Shown here in pieces: positions 1-6,066 of a stretch of 7,325 bases of DNA. A program made the position numbers and the translations under genes. The number at the start of each line of letters is the position of its first letter. Within the stretch, counting starts at the first letter, position 1. The notes under the pieces are model-generated. The model was not told where the DNA came from, did no database searches, and was given only the letters and a program-made list of their open reading frames with translations. The DNA is from Dysgonamonadaceae bacterium (GTDB lineage: Bacteria; Bacteroidota; Bacteroidia; Bacteroidales; Azobacteroidaceae): NCBI GenBank assembly GCA_031284225.1, contig JAITAH010000374.1:1-7325 (forward strand), in the 5' to 3' direction.

Positions 1-177
1 TTTCCGATTGAAATGCCGAAACATTACTACAACAACGACGACCCGCAACAAGGCATTGCCGTCCGGTGGCGAGCGCACGCTCACCTGTTATTCAAAAACT
101 GGCTCAATTACTACGTTTACCAGGCAACCCCGTTCGATCCGAAAGAAATCGAACGACTCAACGAATTGAAATGTTAG
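1..177 (+). CDS. metA: Homoserine O-succinyltransferase (MetA), C-terminal end only
   Basis: Frame 1 is open from the window edge to a TAG at 175-177 and encodes the last 58 residues of a protein cut by the window start. The segment [11 protein letters not shown] followed by [19 protein letters not shown] and TPFD matches the C-terminal end of the MetA family, whose E. coli member ends with a very similar [14 protein letters not shown] stretch. The family acylates homoserine from succinyl-CoA (acetyl-CoA in some members) as the first committed step of methionine synthesis in the cytoplasm. The catalytic Cys, His and Glu and the residue setting acyl-donor preference lie upstream of the window, so succinyl versus acetyl specificity cannot be judged. 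The stop codon abuts the ATG of the U32 gene in the same frame, so the two are almost certainly co-transcribed. Family assignment is firm; the donor is not. Confidence 0.9.
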   Translation, partial: FPIEMPKHYYNNDDPQQGIAVRWRAHAHLLFKNWLNYYVYQATPFDPKEIERLNELKC

Positions 178-2013
178 ATGAAAACCGTTCGGAAAATCGA
201 GTTGTTAGCCCCTGCCAAAAACCTTGAAACAGGAATCGAAGCCCTTCGCCACGGAGCGGACGCCGTTTATATCGGCGCGCCCAAGTTCAGCGCCCGCGCC
301 GCAGCCGGAAATTCCATCGAAGACATTCGCCGGCTGGTCGAAGAGGCGCATATTTTTCATGCTAAGGTCTATGTCGCTCTCAACACGATTTTAACGAATG
401 ACGAACTACCGGAAGCCGAACGATTGATTTACGACATTTATTTCGCCGGCGCCGACGCGCTGATTATTCAGGATATGGGTATTTTGAATCTTCCTCTGCC
501 GCCCATCGCCATACACGCCAGTACGCAAACCGATAACCGGAGCGTCGAAAAAGTCCGGTTTCTGGAACAAGCCGGTTTTTCGCAAGTCGTGTTAGCGCGG
601 GAATTGTCGCTGGACGAAATCCGGGACGTCGCCGATCACACCCACGTGCGTTTGGAGGCGTTTATACACGGCGCTCTCTGCGCTTCGTTCAGCGGACAAT
701 GTTATATCAGCCAGGCAGTTTCCGGCCGGAGCGCCAACCGGGGAGAATGTGCGCAGTATTGCCGGTTGCCATATACTTTATCGGACGGTCGGGCAAAAAC
801 CATTGCAACGAATAAACATTTATTATCGCTCAAAGATCTTAATCAATCGGCGCACCTGGAAGCTTTGCTGGATGCAGGCGTTACTTCCCTGAAAATCGAA
901 GGACGATTGAAAGACCTTTCTTACGTTAAAAATATCACCGCCTGGTACCGGAAACAATTAGACCGGATTTTTGAACGGCGACCGGAATATCGGGCGGCTT
1001 CTTCCGGCGAAACCGTTCCTTTTTTTATCCCGAATCCGGAAAAAACTTTTAACCGGGGATTTACCGATTATTTTCTTAACGGAAGAAAACCCGGTATTGC
1101 ATCGCCCGATACGCCCAAATCGTTAGGAGAACCGGCAGGTCGCGTCAAAGACATTCAAGACCGCTATTTTGTCCTTGCCGGAGAAAACCATACAACCGGA
1201 CAAAAGGCGATCCACAATGGCGACGGATTATGTTTCTTAACGCCAAAGGGCTTAATCGGATTTCGCGTAAACCGCGCGGAAGGCCGCAAAATTTTTCCGA
1301 CCGATATGCCGCGTTTAGACAAAGAGGTTCTCCTTTTCCGCAATTACGACCACGAATTTGAAAAAGTCTTATCGAAAAAATCCGCTGAACGGAAAATCCG
1401 GATAGAATGGGCGCTGGAAGAAAACAATTTCGGCTTTTCCCTCACGGCAATCGACGAGGACGATTATTCGGCCACCGTTACCGCCGAATGGAAGAAAGAA
1501 TTATCCGTTAAGGAACCAACGGCCAATATCCGGGAACAATTATCGAAGTTGGGGAATACGCCGTTTACTATGACCCGGTTGTCGATTCGCCTTTCGAGCC
1601 AATGGTTCATTCCTTCTTCCGTGTTGAGCGAACTGCGGCGAAAAGGCGTTGAGGCTTTGTTGCAAGTTCGGCAAATTGGTTTCCTGCGACCGGTAGCCGT
1701 CATTCGGCCAACCAATCATCCGTATCCTGCTATCGAATTGTCGTATTTGGGAAATGTGGCCAATGAATCGGCGCGGCAATTTTATCGCCAACACGGAGTA
1801 ACGGCCATCGCGCCCGCTTTTGAAATGGAACCGCCGAAAAACGTTCCCCTCATGTTTACCAAACATTGCCTGAAATACATGTTCGGACATTGTCCTAAAC
1901 AAAACCCTGCTCTGCCCTGTTCCGAACCGTGGATATTGTCCGCCGGTAATCGCCGCTTTGCGCTGCATTTTGATTGCAGGAATTGTCAAATGCTGGTGTT
2001 TGAAAATGAATAA
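178..2013 (+). CDS. U32 family protein, RlhA/TrhP-like (probable RNA hydroxylase, historically 'collagenase-like peptidase')
   Basis: This encodes 611 residues. The N-terminal U32 domain (about residues 5-260) begins with KIELLAPAKNLETGIEALRHGADAVYIG in pieces typical of the family, and carries the U32 signature EAFIHGALCASFSGQC at 160-175. Cys168, Cys175, Cys191 and Cys195 are candidate iron-sulfur ligands, as cysteines in this region are in characterised U32 proteins. About residues 388-496 correspond to the extra domain (DUF3656-like) found in long members such as E. coli RlhA (YdcP). A Cys-rich tail has Cys564, Cys572, Cys581, Cys600 and Cys603. Known members RlhA (23S rRNA C2501) and TrhP (tRNA U34) hydroxylate RNA; UbiU/UbiV hydroxylate ubiquinone precursors. 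Length and the extra domain favour an RlhA-like role, but the substrate is inferred. The start at 178 directly follows the metA stop, with no Shine-Dalgarno sequence, so translation is probably coupled to metA. Confidence 0.9.
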   Translation: MKTVRKIELLAPAKNLETGIEALRHGADAVYIGAPKFSARAAAGNSIEDIRRLVEEAHIFHAKVYVALNTILTNDELPEAERLIYDIYFAGADALIIQDMGILNLPLPPIAIHASTQTDNRSVEKVRFLEQAGFSQVVLARELSLDEIRDVADHTHVRLEAFIHGALCASFSGQCYISQAVSGRSANRGECAQYCRLPYTLSDGRAKTIATNKHLLSLKDLNQSAHLEALLDAGVTSLKIEGRLKDLSYVKNITAWYRKQLDRIFERRPEYRAASSGETVPFFIPNPEKTFNRGFTDYFLNGRKPGIASPDTPKSLGEPAGRVKDIQDRYFVLAGENHTTGQKAIHNGDGLCFLTPKGLIGFRVNRAEGRKIFPTDMPRLDKEVLLFRNYDHEFEKVLSKKSAERKIRIEWALEENNFGFSLTAIDEDDYSATVTAEWKKELSVKEPTANIREQLSKLGNTPFTMTRLSIRLSSQWFIPSSVLSELRRKGVEALLQVRQIGFLRPVAVIRPTNHPYPAIELSYLGNVANESARQFYRQHGVTAIAPAFEMEPPKNVPLMFTKHCLKYMFGHCPKQNPALPCSEPWILSAGNRRFALHFDCRNCQMLVFENE

Positions 2014-2025
2014 GGACTATTCATT
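2005..2025. other. Inverted repeat spanning both convergent stop codons
   Basis: AATGAATA (2005-2012) and TATTCATT (2018-2025) are perfect 8-bp inverted arms around the 5-nt loop AGGAC. The U32 stop (TAA, 2011-2013) and the GNAT stop (TAG on the minus strand, 2017-2019) fall inside it, because both genes end in codons for Asn-Glu-stop. An AT-only hairpin with one GC pair per arm and no U-tract is a poor intrinsic terminator, but with only 3 bp between the two stops this is the only structure available to separate the convergent transcripts. Confidence 0.4.
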
Positions 2026-2553
2026 GTCGTTATTCACCCACTGCATCAAATAAACATCTGTAAATCCTTCGCCGGTTTTGATCCACGATTTCAGCAATCC
2101 GGCTTCCCTGTATCCGCTTCTTTGAAACAGCCGGTAACTCGGTTGATTGCCGGCAGGAACATAGGCGTACAGTTGTTTCAGCAGCAAAATCCGAGAGGCA
2201 TATTCCTGCATCAGTTGCAGGGCTTGTCCGGCGACGCCTTTGCGACGGTAGTCGCTGTCGATGAAAATTCCGACGCCGGCGCGAAGGTGCAAAGGCTCAA
2301 AACGATACAAATCCAGGGCGCCGACCGTCCGGCGCGAGGCTTTTTCGACAATCATTAACCGCAATTGGCGCGATTCAAATATATCCTGAGTCAAGGCATT
2401 TGTGAGGTATTCCCGCAAGGTGAACCGGGAATAGGGCGTCAGGGTCGAACCGTGTTGCCACAGATCCGCGTCGTTTTCCCAACGGTACAACCAATCCAAA
2501 TCTTCCGGTTCCAGCGCCCGAAGGGCTATTGTTTCATTTTCCAGTAATGCCAT
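2017..2553 (-). CDS. GNAT family N-acetyltransferase (RimJ/RimL-like)
   Basis: This encodes 178 residues, a normal length for a single-domain GNAT enzyme of the Acetyltransf_3 (RimJ/RimL) type. Such enzymes move an acetyl group from acetyl-CoA to an amine on a protein N-terminus or small molecule. The N-terminal segment NETIALRALEPEDLDWLYRW (about 6-25) is the usual strand-1 and helix-1 of the family. The acetyl-CoA pyrophosphate loop is RRKGVA (103-108), after the strand VGIFIDSDY (94-102). NQPSYRLFQRSGYREAG (136-152) is the conserved Asn-x-x-Ser and late helix followed by the GY turn. The substrate cannot be read from sequence. ATG at 2553 fits the family N-terminus. It is convergent with the U32 gene (3 bp between stops) and has its own promoter candidate, giving a leader of roughly 75 nt. 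Confidence 0.9.
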   Translation of the reverse strand: MALLENETIALRALEPEDLDWLYRWENDADLWQHGSTLTPYSRFTLREYLTNALTQDIFESRQLRLMIVEKASRRTVGALDLYRFEPLHLRAGVGIFIDSDYRRKGVAGQALQLMQEYASRILLLKQLYAYVPAGNQPSYRLFQRSGYREAGLLKSWIKTGEGFTDVYLMQWVNNDNE

Positions 2554-2633
2554 CGTTTTTTTTTGTTGGTAATAAAATGTTTATTTATGCCGATACAGAT
2601 ATTTCAGGGTAATCATAATCAATAAACCCATCG

Positions 2634-2681
2634 CAAATTTACATAAAAGTTCTCACATATACACAGACAAAAAAATAGACA
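2634..2681 (-). promoter_or_regulatory. Promoter of the GNAT gene with extended upstream motif
   Basis: On the minus strand TAAATTTG (2641-2634) is a perfect TAnnTTTG -7 box. TGTCTGTGT (2669-2661) ends 19 nt upstream, where the -33 element is expected, and TGTCTAT (2681-2675) lies just beyond. The same arrangement occurs before recQ. The -33 TTG is not canonical here, so strength is uncertain. The start site would fall near 2627-2631. Confidence 0.55.
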
Positions 2682-2683
2682 AA

Positions 2684-2767
2684 AGACAGAAGAAGAAAGA
2701 AACAGATAAGAAAGAGAGAAAGACGTCTTTGATCTTTTATGTCTGCATCTACCTTCTTTATTCTTTC
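2684..2767. repeat. Long imperfect inverted repeat of purine-rich and pyrimidine-rich arms
   Basis: The centre is the perfect 12-bp palindrome AAAGACGTCTTT (2719-2730). Outward, the left arm is almost all purine and the right arm pyrimidine-rich, and they pair discontinuously (TCTG/CAGA and CTTCTT/AAGAAG blocks among mismatches). In the minus-strand transcript the structure is followed by a T7 run (2675-2669), so it could help end recQ transcription. Composition alone could produce part of the pairing. Confidence 0.4.
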
Positions 2768-2934
2768 ATCTTTTATCTCCCAATTTATAGAAGAAAGGCA
2801 GCATTTTTCTTTATTAGCGATTGGGTTTCTCAAATTTCCGACAACGCGATTCCTCCGCCTGTTAATAATTCTTTCGTTATTGATTTTCAGCGGCTTGATA
2901 TTTTTCGACTTCCGATTGCCCGGCGCCGTCCATT

Positions 2935-2966
2935 TCTGTCCGTATAGAAATTCACGTCTGTCCGTA
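2935..2966. repeat. Pair of 10-bp direct repeats, 22 bp apart
   Basis: TCTGTCCGTA occurs at 2935-2944 and 2957-2966. The start-to-start distance of 22 bp is about two helical turns, which would place both on one DNA face. It lies downstream of recQ and about 300 bp upstream of the GNAT promoter, so no target gene is obvious. Confidence 0.4.
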
Positions 2967-3058
2967 GGAAAATTTACTTTTATGCTAAACAAAATTTATA
3001 TCCGAACACAATAGCTGCGCAAGGACAGCGTAAATAAGCATATCGTTCCCTTTTGTTT

Positions 3059-4810
3059 TTATTGATTATCGGCCGCAAACCGTTCGATTTTCCGGCGCTG
3101 TTTCTTTTTTTCTGCCAAACACACGTCGCATTGACCGCAAGGGGGAGCGTCTTTTTCGCCGAAATAATTCAACAGCATCTGGCTGCGGCAAATATCCTGC
3201 GACGAACCGTAGCGAATCACATTTTCTATCCGTTCTTGCAACCGTTCCCGGCGTTCTTCATACACCGCTTTCGGAATATGCAGATATTTTATCTCTTCCC
3301 GGTCGCGAAGGTAATAAATGGTCGGGACTTTTTTGGCTGCAATATAGTGAATGATATTCTGACTTGAAAGCGCTTTCAAGCCTTCATATACTTCGTGCGG
3401 ACTTAAACCGGTACGTTGCGCCAACAAGGTTTCGCTGATATACACATAATCGGAAAAAAGCCCCGTATAGGAACGCAACAGCGCCTGTATCAGGTATTCC
3501 AGCGAAGCTCCCAAGCCCCGAATGTGGTACAAATCGTCCCGATGAGCAGTAAACAATAATTTGGATTGCTTGTCGGTTTCTTCCAGATATTCGATGTATC
3601 CCGCCAGGTCTAACAGCTTCAAAGCGCTGTGTACATGGGCGATATTGTAATGATAAACCGCACAAAACTGTTCAATCACAAAATTATGCCCGGTATAAGC
3701 GCCCATACCCATGCCGATTTCAAAAAAGTAAGCCAATTTCTCATAGACTTCGTAAATGAACTCTTTGTCCGGAAATTCTTCTTTGATGCATCGTTTCAAC
3801 CGGCCTTCATCGTAGGAAGAATACAGCGCCACGGCGTAGGCTTTTTGCTCGTCCCGTCCCGCCCGGCCGGCTTCCTGAAAATATTCTTCCAGCGAGTTGG
3901 GCAGTTCGAAATGGATAACGATCCGCACGTCCGGTTTATCAATTCCCATTCCGAAGGCGTTGGTACATACCATGATGCGACGCCGGCCGGATTTCCAGTC
4001 GTTTTGTTTGCGGTTTTTTTCATCTATGGTCAATCCCGCATGAAAGAATTCGGCGTCGATACCCTGTTTTTGCAGTTCTACGGCAATCTCTTTGGTCCGT
4101 TTCCGGCTGCGGACATAGAGAATACCGCTTCCGGGAATACCGTTCAGGATTTTCAGGATTTCGAAGAGTTTATCTTCGGTTTTGCGGATGACATACGCGA
4201 TGTTTTTCCGTTCAAAACTTTTACGGAAAACGTTTTTTTCCCGGAATTGCAATTTTTCTTGAATATCGTCGATGACTTCGGGCGTAGCGGTGGCAGTCAG
4301 CGCCAACACGGGAACTTCCGGAAGATAGTCGCGCAAGTCGGCTATCTGCAAATACGACGGTCGGAAATCATAGCCCCACTGCGAAATGCAATGCGACTCA
4401 TCGACCGCAATCAGGCAGACATTCATATCCCTGAGTTTGGCAAGAAATAAATCGGAGCCCAAGCGTTCGGGCGAAACGTACAGGAATTTGTAATCGCCGA
4501 AAATACAATTTTCCAGCGTTACCAGAATTTCATTATGACTCATCCCCGAATGAATCATTGCCACTTTAATGCCTTTTGGTCGAAGCGCATCCACCTGGTC
4601 TTTCATTAAAGCAATGAGCGGGGTAATGACGATACAGATTCCTTCCATCAACAACGTGGGTACCTGAAAGGTGAGGGATTTGCCGCCACCGGTAGGCATC
4701 AGTCCGAGTGTATCTTTTTTTTCATAGACGGAGGCGATAATTTCTTCCTGTAACGACCGGAAAGAGTCGTAGCCCCAATATTGTTTCAGAATTTCGTGAA
4801 AGGCATTCAT
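3059..4810 (-). CDS. recQ: ATP-dependent DNA helicase RecQ, short form with C-terminal zinc cluster
   Basis: This encodes 583 residues of a superfamily 2, 3'-5' DNA helicase acting in recombination and replication-fork repair. Helicase motifs appear in order: motif 0 FRSLQEEII (17-25), Walker A PTGGGKS (39-45), DESH (137-140), the RecQ aromatic-rich loop ISQWGYDFRPS (142-152), TATAT (172-176), motif V with NAFGMGIDKPDVR (284-296) and motif VI QEAGRAGRD (312-320) with the arginine finger. Residues about 345-530 form a winged-helix-like part. The zinc cysteines Cys541, Cys558, Cys561 and Cys564 keep the spacing C-x16-C-x2-C-x2-C of E. coli RecQ but come after the winged-helix-like part, at the C-terminus. 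There is no HRDC domain. The tail is basic (KKKQRRK). ATG at 4810 gives the expected N-terminus and sits about 20 nt from a -7 box. It lies downstream of cysK in the same direction, but is separated from it by a strong terminator. Confidence 0.95.
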   Translation of the reverse strand: MNAFHEILKQYWGYDSFRSLQEEIIASVYEKKDTLGLMPTGGGKSLTFQVPTLLMEGICIVITPLIALMKDQVDALRPKGIKVAMIHSGMSHNEILVTLENCIFGDYKFLYVSPERLGSDLFLAKLRDMNVCLIAVDESHCISQWGYDFRPSYLQIADLRDYLPEVPVLALTATATPEVIDDIQEKLQFREKNVFRKSFERKNIAYVIRKTEDKLFEILKILNGIPGSGILYVRSRKRTKEIAVELQKQGIDAEFFHAGLTIDEKNRKQNDWKSGRRRIMVCTNAFGMGIDKPDVRIVIHFELPNSLEEYFQEAGRAGRDEQKAYAVALYSSYDEGRLKRCIKEEFPDKEFIYEVYEKLAYFFEIGMGMGAYTGHNFVIEQFCAVYHYNIAHVHSALKLLDLAGYIEYLEETDKQSKLLFTAHRDDLYHIRGLGASLEYLIQALLRSYTGLFSDYVYISETLLAQRTGLSPHEVYEGLKALSSQNIIHYIAAKKVPTIYYLRDREEIKYLHIPKAVYEERRERLQERIENVIRYGSSQDICRSQMLLNYFGEKDAPPCGQCDVCLAEKKKQRRKIERFAADNQ

Positions 4811-4829
4811 TGTTTCGCTGTTTGCTCCG

Positions 4830-4880
4830 CAAAATTAGCATTAAATTTCCATACTACACACAGACAGATGAAAATAGACA
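4830..4880 (-). promoter_or_regulatory. Promoter of recQ with extended upstream motif
   Basis: On the minus strand TAATTTTG (4837-4830) is a perfect TAnnTTTG -7 box, followed by CGG. TGTCTGTGT (4866-4858) ends 20 nt upstream and TGTCTAT (4880-4874) lies beyond it, as before the GNAT gene. The transcript would have a leader of about 15 nt. The upstream element begins only 6 nt after the T-tract of the cysK terminator. Confidence 0.6.
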
Positions 4881-4886
4881 TTAGAT

Positions 4887-4941
4887 AAAAAAACGAAAGA
4901 TCCGAAAAGCTGCAATGGCACAAGCTTTTTCGGATCTTTCG
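4887..4941 (-). terminator. Strong intrinsic terminator of cysK
   Basis: In the minus-strand transcript an arm at 4941-4923 (CGAAAGATCCGAAAAAGCT) pairs with 4911-4894 (AGCTTTTCGGATCTTTCG), giving an 18-bp stem with one bulged A, around an 11-nt loop. It is followed at once by seven U (4893-4887). It begins 21 nt after the cysK stop. The plus-strand side has no T-run after the hairpin, so it acts in one direction. Confidence 0.92.
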
Positions 4942-4962
4942 GCATGTCCGGCCGGGTAACTG

Positions 4963-5910
4963 TTATAATGGATACTCGTCGAATGCGTACAAAATAGTAG
5001 AAAGGTAACGCTCGCCGGTATCGGGCAGGATAACGACAATGTTTTTACCTTTGTTTTCAGGACGTTGTGATAAAACGGTGGCGGCATAGGCGGCGGCGCC
5101 GGAAGATATTCCGACCAGCAAACCTTCGCTTTTTGCCAGTTCGCGGCTGGCGCTGATGGCGTCGTCGTTCGATACGGGAATAATTTCGTCCACGACTTCG
5201 GCATTGTACGTTTTCGGCACAAAGCCGGCGCCGATGCCCTGTATCTTGTGCGGTCCGGAATTTCCGCCCGACAATACGGGCGAGTCTTTCGGTTCGACGG
5301 CCACAATCCGGACAGCGGGATTATGTTTTTTAAGGACTTCTCCTACGCCGCTTACGGTGCCTCCGGTACCTACGCCCGACACGAAAATATCGACTTGTCC
5401 GCCGGTATCGCGCCAGATTTCCTGGGCGGTAGTGCGTTTGTGTACTTCGGGGTTGGCGGGATTTTCAAATTGCTGCAAAATGATGGCGCCGGGCGTTTCG
5501 TCGCGCAGGGCCTGCGCTTTGGCAATAGCGCCCTTCATTCCTTCGGCGCCGGGCGTCAATACGAGATTGGCGCCTAAGGCTTTCAGCAAGTTGCGCCGTT
5601 CGAGGCTCATCGTTTCGGGCATCGTAAGAATCAGCTTGTAACCTTTCGAAGCCGATACGAAAGCCAGCCCTACGCCGGTGTTTCCACTGGTAGGCTCGAT
5701 GATAGTAGCGCCGGGTTTCAGCACGCCGCGCTGTTCCGCATCTTCGATCATCGACAGGGCAATGCGGTCTTTGACGCTGCCCGCCGGATTGAAATACTCT
5801 AATTTTGCAATAATGTGCGCTTCGATGTTCTTGGATTTTTCGTAAGCGCTCAACTCCAACAAGGGGGTGTTACCGACCAAATCCGTTAATTTTTTTGCAA
5901 TAGTTGCCAT
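4963..5910 (-). CDS. cysK: Cysteine synthase A (O-acetylserine sulfhydrylase)
   Basis: This encodes 315 residues of a cytoplasmic, PLP-dependent fold-type II enzyme that makes L-cysteine from O-acetyl-L-serine and sulfide. Lys47 in NPAGSVKDR (41-49) is the PLP Schiff-base lysine. TSGNTG (74-79) is the substrate-binding loop, GTGGT (181-185) is the PLP phosphate-binding loop, and GISSGAA (267-273) holds the serine near the pyridine nitrogen. [10 protein letters not shown] (296-305) is the conserved C-terminal motif, so all key residues are present. Length matches CysK (about 310-325). The start is ATG at 5910 ([17 protein letters not shown]); an in-frame TTG at 5916 would add only two residues, and ATG is preferred. 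A near-ideal promoter lies about 30 nt upstream and a terminator follows, so cysK is probably monocistronic. It is divergent from a response regulator gene that may control it. Confidence 0.96.
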   Translation of the reverse strand: MATIAKKLTDLVGNTPLLELSAYEKSKNIEAHIIAKLEYFNPAGSVKDRIALSMIEDAEQRGVLKPGATIIEPTSGNTGVGLAFVSASKGYKLILTMPETMSLERRNLLKALGANLVLTPGAEGMKGAIAKAQALRDETPGAIILQQFENPANPEVHKRTTAQEIWRDTGGQVDIFVSGVGTGGTVSGVGEVLKKHNPAVRIVAVEPKDSPVLSGGNSGPHKIQGIGAGFVPKTYNAEVVDEIIPVSNDDAISASRELAKSEGLLVGISSGAAAYAATVLSQRPENKGKNIVVILPDTGERYLSTILYAFDEYPL

Positions 5911-5941
5911 ATACAATTACTTTAAATGAAATATTTTGCCG

Positions 5942-5972
5942 CAAAGGTAGTGCGGCGGGGGAACTCTTGCAA
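5942..5972 (-). promoter_or_regulatory. cysK promoter (TTG-N20-TACCTTTG)
   Basis: On the minus strand TTG (5972-5970) and TACCTTTG (5949-5942) are separated by exactly 20 nt, which matches the Bacteroidota primary sigma factor consensus. The start site would lie near 5936-5939, with a leader of roughly 28 nt. Confidence 0.85.
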
Positions 5973-5990
5973 TAACACATTTGTGGTATT
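5971..5990. promoter_or_regulatory. Candidate operator: 20-bp dyad between divergent promoters
   Basis: The arms AATA-x-CACA (5971-5979) and TGTG-x-TATT (5982-5990) are inverted copies with one mismatched pair (5975/5986) and centre TT (5980-5981). It overlaps the cysK -33 box (5970-5972) and lies 12 bp before the -33 box of the regulator gene (6003-6006). The size and symmetry suit a dimeric DNA-binding protein such as the adjacent LuxR-type regulator. Binding is inferred. Confidence 0.5.
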
Positions 5991-6002
5991 TTTTCGCTTT
6001 TA

Positions 6003-6034
6003 TTTGTTAAAATCATTCTTTTGGAATACTTTTG
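6003..6034 (+). promoter_or_regulatory. Response regulator promoter (TTTG-N20-TACTTTTG)
   Basis: TTTG (6003-6006) and TACTTTTG (6027-6034) are 20 nt apart, a consensus Bacteroidota promoter. The predicted transcript starts near 6038-6042, leaving about 27 nt before ATG 6067. This rules out the longer upstream reading frame that begins at 5926, since its first codons would precede the transcript. Confidence 0.85.
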
Positions 6035-6066
6035 TAGCTCATTGTAATTTATCGCTTATCTATCGT

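Larger units (their letters stand above)
2554..3058. other. AT-rich intergenic region between recQ and the GNAT gene
   Basis: I see no convincing gene in these 505 bp. Reading from recQ toward the GNAT gene, the region holds a 10-bp direct repeat (2935-2966), a pyrimidine-rich then purine-rich stretch that forms a long imperfect inverted repeat (2684-2767), a promoter candidate (2634-2681) and the GNAT leader. Two overlapping opposite-strand reading frames of 117 codons (2639-2992, minus) and 91 codons (2739-3014, plus) are low-complexity, Lys/Asn- or Phe/Leu-rich, and lack recognisable domains. No good intrinsic terminator follows recQ; a 4-bp GCTG/CAGC hairpin at 3014-3029 is too weak. Confidence 0.6.

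Noticed and set aside
2581..2631. 16-residue upstream reading frame (MGLLIMITLKYLYRHK) in the GNAT leader
   Set aside because: Its ATG is only 2 nt after the -7 box, at or before the expected transcription start, so it would be translated only as a leaderless start; no evidence for that.
2639..2992. 117-codon minus-strand reading frame with a hydrophobic C-terminal end
   Set aside because: Low-complexity, no recognised domain, overlaps the GNAT promoter and a frame on the other strand; the hydrophobic tail is what the pyrimidine-rich sequence happens to encode.
2739..3014. 91-codon plus-strand reading frame rich in Phe and Leu
   Set aside because: It is the T-rich strand of intergenic DNA, has no promoter or domain, and overlaps other spurious frames.
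3629..4450. 273-codon plus-strand frame inside recQ
   Set aside because: Antisense shadow of a clearly real helicase gene; its translation shows no domain of its own.
4881..5306. Minus-strand frame overlapping the cysK 3' end and terminator
   Set aside because: Out-of-frame shadow of cysK that runs through the terminator hairpin.
5911..5916. TTG start for cysK at 5916 giving two more residues
   Set aside because: An ATG lies two codons downstream and gives the standard CysK N-terminus.
5926..6066. N-terminal extension of the response regulator by 47 residues from an ATG at 5926
   Set aside because: The extra residues are Phe/Arg-rich with no receiver homology, and the region contains both consensus promoters; the receiver fold starts right after ATG 6067.
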